A DNA stretch of 27,507 nt from Aureobasidium sp. EXF-3400 (GCA_024195585.1 SWBL01000492.1:1-27507), one strand, 5' to 3'; numbered from the stretch's first letter, positions 9,963 to 21,397 are shown. Program-made: numbers and translations. Notes: generated by a model from the sequence alone, not told the origin.

Positions 9963-11584
9963 GGGGTGATAAGTGAAGCACGTAAGTCATGTCGATCTGA
10001 TCAGCCGTTATCCATGAGCCTAACCAGCAAGACCTACCCAACGGCAAAGGTAGCTCTAAGCGTAGGAAAAAACACAATCCGTAGAGACGAGCAAGTGAGA
10101 AATCTAGAAGGATCTTCGAGGGTATCCAGATACCTCATCGAATAGATCACCGCGACGCATACCACTGGGAAGAAAAACATTGTGTAGGAGCCCAATAGTC
10201 TCATACTTACCAGAATGGCGTCTTTGGATGGACCTGGTCTAGGAAATTTCATGTGTGATGATCAATTTCTCTTTTGTATAGGATATGATTGAATCTATTG
10301 CTGGATATGCATAACATTTGCGACAGAAGGGATTCTGGTCCTGACAAATTATAAGGTGAAGCTTGTTCCACTACACGCAACTTTAGAAACACGTCGAGCT
10401 CATGCATTTGACGATGACACCAGCGAAGCGAGCTGCAGCAGAAATGAGTTGTCGAAAGACACAATAACTTCGACTCTGTGATCTAGGATTTATTGTACTG
10501 CAGATAGAGGGAGTTCTGGATGTAGGAAGGAATAGTGTCACACGCGAGTCAAATCCAAGTTGGGGACGAACTAGGTGTGCACAAGGTCATCGACGGAACC
10601 AGTACCGGTGGACGATAGAGGGACTGCGAACAGCATGACCAAAGGGTCTGAAACAAATGTGGCATGTAAGCTGTCGATCAAAGCAAATCATCTTGGGGTA
10701 GATGATTCCATTCGAGACATCATCGACTCCATTCCATCGACGTGGTTGTGAGGCGTGTACATTTGATGAATAGCCATCAGATGGCAAAAAGCCCGGAGGG
10801 CGCAAAGCCAGTCGGATGAGCGGCAGGACGGCTCGACTTCACGTGAGGACACCTCTTGCCTAGTATGAGCGCACCATCGGTGCCTTGAAGATCTCACGTT
10901 GGCAAGGGGATCCGCAAGCATGTTAGGAAACAGGCGGATCCACACTTAGTTGTTATCACCCAACCCGTAATCTTCGAGTCTTTCGTTATCAATGCGTCAC
11001 GACTTTCAACTCGACTTATTTTGATTCTAAGAGATGCGATAGCTAGCATCAGCAAAGTTTACAGGGGTGATGGTAAGATATCCTCGGTGCAAAGAAAACA
11101 ACAATCGTCGCGCCAATTCTGTGGTAGTGCAGGTCATCCTCCAGAGTCAGTCAGATGCGGCTGTTATTCCTAGGTAACGACGTGCGGTCGATGTGTCTAG
11201 ATCTAGGACATCGTTACATAGGTTACTGCGGTTTTTTCACAGTCAAACTACCACGGCATGGCCGCCAACAAGTTCCATGGTATGCAACTCAAGTGACCAC
11301 AGGACTATGCTAAGATTCTCTTATAGCCATCGCTTGGCTCTAAGCTGTACATATGAGCTTTACTAAAACCAAACACCTCCCCCTATTGTTCGATCAGGAA
11401 TTGGAAGAGCCAAGCAAAATGCTGTTGACGATAGCTGCCTTAGCATCCAGTATAGTCTGGGTCTCTGGAGGAGCACCGCGTATGTCCCCTTTCAACCCCA
11501 TAGCATGAAAAATGATGAGCTGATTAGAAAGATGGCTTCTTGGTCTCCCTTGTGCTAGCTTTCACAATCATCATAAGAGCCTCC
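9963..11584. other. Stretch without a supported gene; P450 upstream region at right
   Basis: Minus-strand ORFs at 10034-10252, 10249-10464, 10587-10805 and 10688-10945 are short and unrecognised. Just before the P450, an ATG near 11420 opens a short hydrophobic peptide (MLLTIAALASSIVW) followed by a GTATGT-like donor. This could be an alternative first exon, but the phase does not fit the P450 frame. Confidence 0.4.
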
Positions 11585-13476
11585 ATGGCGGCCGTTACCT
11601 TAAGACACAGATACTCCGGGAAAGACGATACCGTGCGTCCCTTAGCACTTTCAGCTGTGCTCCTGCTATCAACAATTTGGTTGGTCACACGTAGTTGGAT
11701 CTTCCTGCCAATAGAGCTTAATCTACTATGGCTGTCTGACGATCTCCTCTCGTGGAGGCGTCTTAGTCATCAGCCTGGACCTTGGTTCGCTGACCTGTCT
11801 TCTCTGCCAATTATTTGGCATATATGGAAGGGCGATTTCTATGACTGGCTGGAACGGTCACACAAAAGACACGGGAGCATAATTCGCAAGTGACATGTTC
11901 GTCGAGTTTGGCTGCCATCACTTACACCCTCACAGGTATCGGGCCTAATCGGCTTTCAACTTCCGACGCCAATCTCATTCGCCGACTGGACAACAAGAAG
12001 TTTGGAAGCCCAAGATCTCGATGGTATGGAGCTGCTATCGACCCGAATCCGTTCCACGAATCCAACGTAACGACTATGACGGACATGGGACGGCATGAAT
12101 ATCGCCGAAAGAAAATGACGCCCGCGTACAATGATTTTGAGATAATGGAAAGGTTGCGTTGCAGCGCCGACAAGCATTTGGGGAAAGTTCTAGACGAGCA
12201 CATCGATCGGGCCAACGGAGACTTTGCGGAAATCGACCTCGCCCAGGTCACTGAACAATTTTCCATACAGGCGTTCAGTAACATGGCATTTAAACGGGTT
12301 CGAAGACATGGATTCTATGCTGGAAGAACATTGCTAACAGACTTTTTAGAATCTGGGTAATTCGGAGGTACGAGCCATCAGTCGTACTGTCCGTAAAGGC
12401 CAATTGGGCTTCATGATAATGACCATGTTTCCGTGGATCCAAATCTTTGTTGGAGGCCTCTCCGCTTTGCTGAAGCTCGATGAACATCTTGCGTTTGGCA
12501 AGACACTCGCCACAGTCAAGAAGGTTGCTACCAGTCGCCTTGCCGAAAAGATGTACATTCCGCCTATTGAAGGCACATCAGGAAAATATATGCATGCCGA
12601 CATCATCTCTGGTCTACAAGTCACAGATCTTGACGTCGGACAGATAGCTGATAATCTTAACGTTCAGATGTGAGTGACTGACATATTACTCATTGTTCCC
12701 AGTGTACAGTCTCAGAGCGGCTGACATTCTTTCAGGATAGCTAGTTCTGCGGTGACAGCTCCAGCCATTGCTCATCTAGGCGCGAAGTTCTTGTTACAGC
12801 CGAAGAGCATACAGAATCAAGTGGTGCAAGAACTCGCCAGGGGATGTGTTCAGTCACTGAAGCGCACAGAAAATCCTTGGTTCTCAGCACTGAGAGATGA
12901 GTCTTTACGGGTCTGTCCTCCAGCGCTCGAATTCAGGGAAAAGCTCACGCTGCCTGAAGGCTATCCGGAGTTTAAGATTCCAGGCGGAACTCACACAGGG
13001 TGGCTCTCCCTCTTTCGACTTTCAATGATACTGTCGCTAAGTCTGATCACAGCATATGCTTAGGCGCGACGATGAGGGATGCCGAAGTGTTCGGCGCTGA
13101 CCCGGATGAACACGATCCATCTCGATGGATAACGGGGCATGGACTTGATGACGTTCCTCCAGGATATCTAGAGAACATGATCAACGTCGTGGAGCTGAAT
13201 TTCGGGTCTGGCACTTCTAAGTGTCTCGGACAAAAAATCGCGCTTCTGGAGCTTGCAGTCTTTCTGTCAAAGGTAAGATCTCTACAGACAACCAGATTTC
13301 CGCCGAGTTCTCGTTCTCGGATATGCTAACATCGTTTACAGATGACTGAATATGAGTGGGAACCTGCAAAGAGCCCTATCGAGTTTGGCGCGATTGTCAG
13401 AAGAGGTGTTTTGAGGATCGGAAGTATGCCTGTGAAGGTTCGCAGACGCAAAAGAATACAAGCACGCCTGTCATGA
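11585..13476 (+). CDS. Cytochrome P450 monooxygenase, six exons
   Basis: A microsomal P450, likely of the large fungal group that includes pisatin demethylase-like enzymes; substrate unknown. Exons are 11585-11885, 11936-12297, 12350-12669, 12736-12999, 13053-13272 and 13342-13476, giving 533 aa with every phase consistent. An N-terminal membrane helix lies at about residues 18-42, then the proline hinge QPGPWF. The K-helix ExxR is E383-R386 (ESLR), the PxRW motif is near 438-441, and the heme loop FGSGTSKCLG has Cys473 as thiolate ligand. Intron 1 uses a GC donor (GCAAGT) and restores the IIRIGPN block. Intron 2 has a weak GTTCGA donor but a good GCTAAC...TTTTTAG end; without it a frameshift follows. 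The I-helix reads MIASSAVTAP instead of AGxET/DTT, so oxygen activation is doubtful. No pathway partner is adjacent. Confidence 0.85.
11886..11935 (+). other. GC-AG intron in the P450 gene
   Basis: The 50-nt intron begins GCAAGT and ends CTCACAG. Using GT two bases later gives the wrong phase, while the GC donor rebuilds Arg across the junction in the conserved IIR-IGPN segment. GCAAGT is the standard consensus for the minor GC-AG intron class. Confidence 0.75.
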
Positions 13477-14057
13477 TCGACGATTTATTTATCTTACGTC
13501 TTTGATCAAAGTTCGAAGATCAAAGTGGTGGAGTGGCGAGATCCGAGCTAACGTCTAAGAAGGTCGTTTCTACCAGCTCGCAGCATGCTTCACTCCAAAC
13601 AAGATGTCTCATCTGTGTGGGCTTTCATGATCAACAAACTTGCAAGACTATTGCCTGGTCAACACTGATATTAACACTTTTCGATTCGATCTGCGAATTT
13701 GAATGTACTGTTCCTAGTATCGTTCAGTCACTTGATGTTGGTTGTGTGAGGTAGTGACTCACCCGAAGCCGATAGGCTAATAGATTGGAAACCGATCGGC
13801 GATCCAGAGTGTACGGCGCATGTTATACATCAAGTTGACCTCTGCTAAGAAGTGTGCAAGTTCCTAGGGATGTTGTCCTGGCTCAAGTATAGTAATGTGA
13901 CTAAACGTGAACAGCTCGTTATAATCCGAGGTAAAACACTCTAGACCCCCGGTGATACCTAATCAGTCTGTCCTGTACCAAGTGTATCCATTCCATTAGT
14001 ATGCTTGACTCCATGCACGGAGCAAGGTGCGTTTGACTCTTAGGTCGGTAGCCCATC
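13477..14057. other. Stretch without a supported gene
   Basis: Downstream of the P450. The ORF at 13533-13754 is unrecognised and nothing else is visible; it presumably includes the P450 3' untranslated region. Confidence 0.45.
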
Positions 14058-14185
14058 ACGAGTGGGAAGTCGTGCCTCTTACGTAGCTTCGAGTCGTTCT
14101 TCGAGCTCAAGCTACGTAAGCCAGAGGTGGAGTGCTCTTGTTCACGTAGTTTGCTGTCGTCCCGCCACCTCCAACTACGCAAGTC
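14058..14185. repeat. Two degenerate tandem units with internal inverted repeats
   Basis: Two units of about 63 bp follow each other. Each starts and ends with a CTTACGTAG/CTTGCGTAG-like arm. In the left unit a perfect 12-bp inverted repeat CTTACGTAGCTT (14078-14089) / AAGCTACGTAAG (14109-14120) encloses 19 nt; in the right unit the arms (ACGTAGTTTG ... CAACTACG) have decayed. On the minus strand the pair shows as a repeated LRSxxxxxDSKLR pattern, which is probably a shadow of the DNA repeat and not a gene. Confidence 0.55.
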
Positions 14186-14981
14186 AGCGATGCGGCGAGC
14201 GATGGAGTCTCGCTCCTTACATTGTGTCGAGTGTTCGTGCGAACTTAAATGAACTGCCCCTCTCGTCATTTACTTACTTGGTGTTACCGAGCCAGGTGGG
14301 GAGTCCCTCTTGTTTATCTCGTATGGTTTGGAACATAGGGTCGAGCTCAATTAATCCTCGACTGTATGAGGAGGAATAATGCTTTACATCTTATGTCCAA
14401 GCGGAACCCTGGTTCGTAACCAAAGCCTGTCTTTGCCTCGGTTCGAGTATGCTGAAACGTGATAAAGACCGCATTGATACAACAATGCAGCAGAAAGCTG
14501 CGCATCCGCATGTTCGGGCAAAAGGTTGTACGTGACTACCGACCTTGACTATGTCTAAGTGCATTCATGTATAAGCTTATCGTTGTTTGGACTGCTTGTA
14601 TCTCGACCTGTGTTTCTGTCTTAGACATCTTCTCAATGTTATCACCAACTAGACCTGTTGATCCTCGGCCTCTGCATCGGGCACAATCATATATCTAAAA
14701 AAAGTGTCTAAAGCTTTTGAACCACCTACGATAAACAAGGCAACCCGATCTAACAGAAAAGTTAGAGGCTCGAGACTAGTGAGCTTGCACTTTGAGTTGG
14801 CCTGGTGATTGAAGATCTTTGAATAGACATGCAATCGTAAAGACTGAAAGATGCAAGCGTTGCAACATCTTGGTTTCTGATTCCACCATCGCACGAGAAT
14901 ACAAGCACATGATCCCATCTCGACTTAGAATTCATCTTCTCTTAGCTCTTCCATCTCTCACTTGTAAGATTTTGCTTTTAG
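14186..14981. other. Stretch without a supported gene
   Basis: ORFs 14649-14918 (minus) and 14819-15001 (plus) overlap antisense and are unrecognised. A CKRC pair at about 14850 has no partner cysteines. The right end (TTTTGCTTTTAG) looks like the 3' end of an intron preceding the exon-like piece at 14982. Confidence 0.35.
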
Positions 14982-15139
14982 GAAATGGAGTGAAGCTCTA
15001 GTGAATTTGCTTCACCAGATTAACAGTGACGTGACAGCCGTTGTCGAGAGAAGTCAGGCGAAACTTGAGAAGGAGATGCGGCAACTCAAGACGGCGGCAG
15101 ACGGCCGCAGTATTGATATCGTGCCTTATCTGAATCATG
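14982..15139 (+). other. Exon-like fragment of an unrecognised gene
   Basis: An open segment of about 52 codons is bounded by TTTTGCTTTTAG on the left and a canonical fungal donor GTATGT on the right (15140). It reads as a charged helix (QINSDVTAVVERSQAKLEKE) followed by DGRSIDIVPYLNH. The pattern of a long helix and then (V/I)DIxxxLN is loosely like the C/D-helix part of a P450, but no other P450 motif is near, so I do not assign it. A possible next exon begins near 15226 after CGCTTAG and stops after about 20 codons. This may be a remnant. Confidence 0.3.
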
Positions 15140-15814
15140 GTATGTCGGCTGTTGGATGTTCTGGAATGTCAGTACAAGGCCATTAGTAATCTTCAACGTG
15201 CTTTGACCTCGCGGTCCGCTTAGACAAGCAGGATGTAGGCGGAGGTATCATCGGTATCGTTCGTGACAGCATCAGGTTGTGAGAGAGGAGGTGACTCGAG
15301 AAGCGTTTTGCATAGATCTGCTATATCATGAGCTTTGTCAACCATGTTTTTTAACTCCGCGTTCGCTCATCAGGTTGGGATGTGATGTGCTCAAAGTCCA
15401 TATTGCTGAGGTTTGTAGAGTGCAATGACATTCTACTTCATAGGCAGATCTCGATAAGCAAATATAGACCACCTTTGGCTCAGGATTTTTGTGATAGAAC
15501 GCAGGAGGAGCGCAAAATATATAACATAGATGGTGTGATTAACGACATGTTACATGCAAAAGTTGGTCGCAGCTATGACGATTTTAATTTTGAGCTTCAG
15601 CAAGCTGCGTCGTACTACTTCGACTTCGTGAATTGAGGGACGTGTTGAGAGGAAGTAACCTTGGAAAGCTGCAACATAAGACAGATTCGTTGAAGAGAGT
15701 GCATGATCTATAGCAGGTATTGAAGCACGGTGTATGAAGCTAAACCTTCTCTAAACTCTGCATATTAATGCACTGCGGCCAACGCATGATCAGGATTTGT
15801 GCATAAGCCTACTG
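15140..15814. other. Mostly unassigned; one short ORF
   Basis: The ORF 15382-15636 (plus) has a protein-like second half (VINDMLHAKVGRSYDDFNFE) but no recognised domain. It could be another exon of the decayed gene seen at 14982-15139. No repeats were seen. Confidence 0.3.
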
Positions 15815-16207
15815 ATGAGTCCATATCCGATACACCATGCACAAAGACAGAGCAGTGTGCATTCACCGCCAGACGCTAGTAGTCCTGGCTCTGCGAGATA
15901 CCGCAAGACCTTAAGCGTAGCAAGCTTCAGATTCGTTACTATCCACTTTCATTGGCACAAAACTTTCCTTACATGCCGACTAACACATGTATACCAGGCC
16001 TTCTACATCTATCACGGGATTCCTAGACTGCTAATTCACACGGTCCGCCATGTTTGTGCCTCTAGCCAAAGGATACTTTGGATCGACGAACCGCATCTTG
16101 TTTTATCACTGTGCTACTGCACGTTTCCTAGCATCAGCCACATCAGACATGGATGCAGCGGATCAAGTAGCATCTCTCTTCGATACCAGAGATGGGATAG
16201 ACCCTAA
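15815..16207 (+). CDS. Possible two-exon hypothetical gene or relic
   Basis: I do not recognise it. An ATG at 15815 starts a 35-codon Ser/Pro-rich exon. An 81-nt intron follows, from a GTAGCA donor near 15919 to a strong fungal 3' end GACTAACAC...ATACCAG at about 15999. The phase-0 second exon runs to 16207. A short piece, SSQRILWID, loosely recalls the WIDA core of HET incompatibility domains, but the CINQ part is absent. An overlapping ATG frame, 16050-16274, reads equally well in its C-terminal half (DGIDPKEWYDTCRERRKW), so a frameshift or another intron may link the frames. Treat it as a weak model. Confidence 0.22.
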   Translation: MSPYPIHHAQRQSSVHSPPDASSPGSARYRKTLSVASFRFVTIHFHWHKTFLTCRLTHVYQAFYIYHGIPRLLIHTVRHVCASSQRILWIDEPHLVLSLCYCTFPSISHIRHGCSGSSSISLRYQRWDRP

Positions 16208-16274
16208 GGAGTGGTATGATACTTGCAGGGAGCGACGGAAGTGGCGGATGCACGAGTCACTCGTGGAAGACTGA

Positions 16275-18963
16275 TTAGGGTCCTTACTGACGCATGTGCA
16301 AGCATTATGGCTTCCTTACATCGTTATTCTTTTTTGCAAAACTCGTAGGCATCGCCTGCTGCGGGATAGCTACCACGCTCAATGGTTTGGCCGTTTCACA
16401 TCTGTTGTCATATCAGTATATGCACCCATTCATTGCTATAGCATTATAGCTACATGGCAACAATTAAGCATATGTATGTGGTAGATAATCTATCAGCTTT
16501 TTAAAGTCTACTGACATCTTAGAGGAAGCAAATCCGAGTCTCGAACTGCACGCGTTATTACCAGAGGCAACTGTCTTTCCTCTTCGTACAGCGCCCCATT
16601 CTCTCTTCTCATGCTCATCTAAGCGTTCTCAAGGTCGTCGGCGGATCATGGGAGTTTCGATTCACTAGATGTTAGATGCAAATATTAAGACTAATCCATT
16701 ATCACTCTACCAGCCCTCCCACTAAGCAAGCTTTTGGTTGTATTCCTTGAGTCATTTATCGATACCTGCTCACCAACAGTTTTCAGGGGCTCCAGCAGGG
16801 CTTTGTTCATCGATAACGATCGATAGCACTAGGGTTAACAGCTATTTCCAACGGCAAACCAGATCTAAGAGTTGTCGAGCACGCCCCAAGGTTTCTAGCG
16901 CAAGAAACTATCCAATAGTCCATTTCATGTCAATCAATAATGAATGTGATCTTTTTTACGAGATTTTCCATGACAGTCGAAGACAATATTGGAAGCCCGC
17001 AGGGACAGAGAGCATTACTTGACGCAAAGGTCGACCATGACAATGATCAGGTACCTGTGCTAGCTACCCTTAGAGGAGTAACGGATGGCTCTACCTACGG
17101 GTAGCAATTAGCTTCGAGCGAATCGTAGGTTGCTACATACCTTCGTACGGTTGCACCTAAATTGGTCTATTAGTCTTGACGGGAGCCTCATTGTGCCTCT
17201 AGCGACAAGCTTCATCCTCAATCTTGTTTCCTACGGTGAGCCAGGTCGCATGGCAGGCTTGCTACCAAAGCTGGAAGAGGCCCGGCCCAATATGAGGTTT
17301 CTCACATGTCGACGATTATCTCGCAGGAACGAGTAGCATGCGCTACGATGCAGGGCTAGGATGTAGATTGGACGTGACTGGATCTGCTGGAAATAGGTTC
17401 AAAGCCACACCCAAAAACATCGGTGGCTGTGATTTCAGCTACGGAAGACCACTAGATATAAGAGTCCACTCGAGTATTCACGACAGAAGTGGATAAACAC
17501 AATCTAGAGAGATGATTAAAAAGTGAAATCTAAGGGCACAAAGTTGAGCAGATACAGTCTTATGTTCTCTCAGCGATACAAGTATTGACACAAAGAACCT
17601 GAAAATAAGTCAAAGCGTGGGACTGTTCTGTAAGAGATTCGGAACAAAGAAGTGCAGTAGAACATCATTTCGATGGTCAATCTCATGACCACATCCGTTT
17701 CTCCACAGCCTTTTGAACAGTATTGTTACCGTAACAAGTACCGTCGGAAAACCGTCACTAGCTTTGCTGATGATGTCCTCCAAGAGACGCGAGCTCACTA
17801 TCGGGCCAGGAAGACAAGAGATGCTTGTTGGATACCTAAGAATATAGATGGTTTGGGTTCATCCACGTCAAACAGTGCGGCTAGGTGGATCTGTTAGTCA
17901 GCGTTAATGGAGTGGCATGGCGTGAGGCCAATATTTCTCAGATCCCTTGCAACATCCACTCTAGTCAAGCAAGACCTGGCGTATCGAAGATATCACCTCG
18001 GCCTGATACATGGAGTATCTCTCCAAAGCTCGCGCTAGCCCGGCATCTCGCACAACCCCTCCGTAGTTCATCAAGGGGCATGCCTAATCGGCACTAGCCT
18101 TTTTTCTTTCCCATTCTACGACCTAATCAAGACTTGGTGACTCCTCACTTTCAATCAACATAAGTCAAACATCGAAGCCATTATTTGCCGCGCCACAAGT
18201 GGCTATTTAAGTCGCATAGAATAATGGAGGTCACGAACGCGTCAGCTAACACGATATAGGCGGCACGACAAGGTTGCGGCTCGGGGTCTCGTCTGGAGGA
18301 AGGACAGGGTGGTACGGGAAATACTGTCCTTCAGTTTTTCGTCAACGATATAGTGGGTATCAACCTGATGGCGGATCCATCACTATCAGATCAGACAAGA
18401 ACTATGACTTTGCTGTTCGGTTAGTTTGAATCCGACATGAGCCGGGATGTGATTGCGCAAATCCGACTTCTGTGTTTCCACTTTGCCAGCTTGATTTTCT
18501 CGACGCAGAACATGTTAAGTTATCACCACTTTAGTCTGGGAATGTTATTGGAAAGAACCGCCGTATTGAGCACTCTGGGGGACGAGAAGTTAACAATGGT
18601 TCTCAAGAGCGTTTTTCAGTAGCTTGAGAGAAGGGAGCTGATGCCATATCATCATGTCGTAAACTTGTTCGGTTCGTCGAAGGGCTTACATGGGGAACAT
18701 CGAGAGGCTTCATGCCCCGAGAAATTGTCACAGCTGCGGACGTTCACCACACGTTCACCTCCACCGTACTTCATCTCTACATGTCGGGTTCCAGAGTACT
18801 GTCACGCTCAAGCAAACCCGATGTAGGATCAAGAGCAAACCTATTCTCCTGCTCGACTCTGCATATGGCCTTAGTCGCCTGGTTCGCACATTAAACAACG
18901 TCATGAACCAGTTGTGCGGCAGATTCCATCTGCTTTAAGCCCGTCGCAACCTCGAGCAGACTT
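16275..18963. other. Long stretch without a supported gene
   Basis: About 2.7 kb with only short ORFs (for example 16738-17022, 17130-17336, 17673-17897, 18437-18622, 18641-18826), each under 100 codons and none recognised. No RNA gene or clear mobile-element terminus was seen. It may contain old decayed repeats that cannot be identified by eye. Confidence 0.45.
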
Positions 18964-19090
18964 GACGGTGGATGGATTGGAGTGGATTGAGGGTCGGATC
19001 CACTCCACTCCAGTGGCAATCCACTGGAGTGGATTGTGCCAAGACTCCAGTGGAGTGGAGTGGATAATCCAGTGGAGATCCAGTGGTATA
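18964..19090. repeat. Clustered TGGAGTGGAT repeats at the hAT 3' side
   Basis: About 125 bp is packed with GGAGTGGAT / ATCCACTCC words in both orientations. ATCCACTCCACTCCAGTGG (18998-19016) is the reverse complement, with one mismatch, of CCAGTGGAGTGGAGTGGAT (19047-19065). Between them lies CAATCCACTGGAGTGGATTG (19017-19036), a 9-bp perfect inverted repeat around GG. It sits 150-275 bp beyond the transposase stop codon, where hAT elements carry subterminal transposase-binding motifs, so I infer that role. The outer terminal inverted repeat and target duplication were not identified. Confidence 0.6.
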
Positions 19091-19238
19091 GACCCTCCGA
19101 GGAGTAACAACCACCGTTCACCTTGGGGTGTTCCATGACTTCCGATCTTTCTGCACTTTTTCGAAACAGCCCCAATTCGCTCGAATTAACGATAAAACTC
19201 GAAACCAGTCAAAAGTTGCGTGTTCGCTTTGTTTGCTT

Positions 19239-21352
19239 CTACAAAAATGTTGCATCCTCAGGTCGTGATGCTACTGCTTCAAAGGTTGCACCAAGATGGG
19301 TGATCACCCCATTCTTCATCCAATTCATAATGCACTGGGCCTCTTCAATGGCCTCAACGCTAAGGTTCCCTCGCTGCGCAGTGACCGTGTTGCCGCAGGA
19401 GGAGAAGACTCGTTCAGGTCCGTCAGACATTGCCGGGATAGTGAAGAGGTCTCGAGCCATGTGTGATAGCCTTGGGTAGGTGTGTTTGATGCGTGCTTTT
19501 GCCCAAAATTCCAGAGGGTGGTAGAGATCAGGAACCCATCTCTCAGAGCACCATTTGGCATACTCATCAGTGTCTGATGCATCTTTTGTGGTCTCCTCCT
19601 CTTCTGATGAGATGTCGGCATCCATCCAAGGGGTGGCTTGTGTCCTTTCCTCCACCACGGGCATATCAACCTCAAGATGCGCATATCTCAGGAGCCAGAA
19701 CTGCTTTACCGCCTCTTGAGAATGGGTGATCCACTCAGGACGACCCTTCCACTTTAGTCGAACCCATCGCCATGTATACGCCGGATGGAGGTCCACTGCC
19801 GCGACATATACAGGTGACTGATCTGTCACCTGATAGTAATGATCCAACTTTTTCCACGCCAAGTTAACTCCAGTGGCCAACATGCGGTATTCAAGGGTAT
19901 GTTCGATTGGTTCACCTAGCGGAGGTGCTGACGGAGGAAGAGAAGATGGTGACGAAGGTTGCGGTGGTGGTGGTGCTACCATTAGGATGGTCTTACTTTT
20001 TCTTGCCCTCTTCGACCTTAAGGTAGGAGGAGGGTCATCGTTTTCTGGAGGCGCCCGTGACTGTGAGTTCATCAATTGCGACAACATGGCACTCTGAGAT
20101 GCAGAACCTTGACTGCCTGGTAGAGGTACTGCCGAATAGTCTTGCGCCGGCTCATCGATGATGTATTGTCTCTTAAGCTTCTCAAGTGAGCAAGAAGGCG
20201 CTCCATGGCAGGAATGACCTGCCATATGATGCCATGGCTAGCGCTGGCGCCATGGCCTTCGAGACGTTGTGTGAACTGCCAGATAGGCTCCAAGATCTTC
20301 TAATACCGTGTCAAGATGACCCAGTCATCTTGAGTGATAAAGTCGTTCAAGATAGCTGGCTTCTTGCGCATCTTCTCAAGGCTTGGTTTTGAGCCGAAAT
20401 CAGTCTTCGCGTTCTCATAGTCTTGCCACTCGCGCAGTGTGGTGTGGTAGAAGTCGTCAATTGCTGGCCGAACATGAATAAAGACTTGAAGCGCATCAAA
20501 CACTGAGTTCCAGCGAGTGTCGTTAGATGTGTGAAGTTCGCACACTTTCTTAATCAAAGGGTGTTCTCTTTGCGCCTGCTTAAAGGCCTCGTTGCGCTGA
20601 GGTGACGATCTGATGTACACAATAGTGTTTCTGACTTTGCCAATTGGTCCTCTGCTGCGCCATAAGTCGAGCTCGTTCACAGTCACATCAACAGCAGCAA
20701 GCTCTCTAAGAAACGCTTCCTGATCTACACCCCAAAGGAGTGTGCGAGCAACAAGGTTGAAGATGTGCCCAGCACATCGAGGGGGCCTCTCGATAGGTTC
20801 GAAGTTGAACTCATCAGCAAGAGCTGCAATACAGGTGTCGTTGTCAGAGGAATTGTCAGCATTAGAGAAACCAATGTTACCCTGCAAGTCAACCCGAGTG
20901 ATAATCTCTACAACGGTTTCCGCAATGTTAACTCCTGTATGTTTGCCTTCCTGTTGTGGAAGAGCTAGCAGGAACGTCTTTAGGTTGCCATACTCATCAG
21001 CGAAGTGATAGTTGATACCACATAGCGCCCGAAGGTTTCTTGATGTTCATAGATCAAAGGAGAAGTGGATGGCAGAGGTCGCCGCGTGATGCTGTTCAGT
21101 GATAACCCCAACGTGGCTATAGTAGACTTGTAATATCCAGTTCCGAGTCGAGCGATATGGAAGGCAACCTCTGGCTTCAACTGCTGGATTCAGCATAGTC
21201 AGGCAATGTTGCATGTACGACGATTCAAGAAGGCGGAAGGCAAGGTTCTCATGGACGATAAGAGCAGTAACTGCCCCCTTCCAGTCAGCCTCGTTAAATA
21301 CAGTACCATATCGCTCAATGTCATATCCCATAGAGGAGCTTGAAATTCTCAA
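19239..21352 (-). pseudogene. hAT transposase pseudogene
   Basis: Cut-and-paste transposase (DDE superfamily, hAT). Reading down the minus strand: FSFDL then a stop (21047-21049) where the FDLWTS first catalytic Asp motif has lost its Trp; then NYHFADEYGNLKTFLLALPQ, the NADNSSDN second-Asp region, CAGHIFNLVARTLL (insertion-domain CxxH) and NDTRWNSVFDAL. An in-frame TAG (20300-20302) follows LTRY, and one lost base near 20184 shifts the frame. The last part, 20180-19239, holds a Pro-rich loop and an intact hAT C-terminal dimerisation domain (HPLEFWA, YPRLSHMARD, SDGPERVFSS with the catalytic Glu, then the terminal helix). The N-terminal BED zinc finger is missing. With two stops and a frameshift it cannot make a working transposase. 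Frames on either side of each lesion are otherwise coherent, so decay is moderate. Confidence 0.92.
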
Positions 21353-21397
21353 GGAGGAAGGAGGTTGACCAGAGACCTACTGCTGGAACAAGGCTGA

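Larger units (their letters stand above)
18964..21360 (-). mobile_element. hAT-family DNA transposon, 5'-truncated and inactive
   Basis: The element comprises a decayed hAT transposase (19239-21352) and, past its stop codon, a dense subterminal-type repeat cluster (18964-19090). The 5' part is absent: sequence immediately right of about 21360 reads as the unrelated zinc-rich helicase-like piece in the opposite direction. No matching subterminal repeats occur on that side, which supports truncation. The left boundary is approximate. Confidence 0.8.

Noticed and set aside
10034..10252. Minus-strand ORF with GTAAGT...TTCCCAG intron-like signals inside
   Set aside because: Splicing leads at once to a stop in the joined frame and no protein family is recognisable.
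11420..11527. Upstream hydrophobic mini-exon for the P450
   Set aside because: It has a GTATGT-like donor, but its phase does not match the P450 frame and the branch site is too close to the acceptor.
13919..14269. 116-aa minus-strand ORF with repeated LRS/DSKLR
   Set aside because: The repetition is explained by the DNA tandem repeat at 14058-14185; no coding evidence.
14395..14460. tRNA-like GGTTCGAG T-loop string
   Set aside because: No acceptor stem, anticodon arm or D-loop could be paired around it.
21047..21049. Reading the hAT TGA as a RIP mutation
   Set aside because: TGG to TGA is a CpC change on the other strand, not the CpA context expected of RIP.
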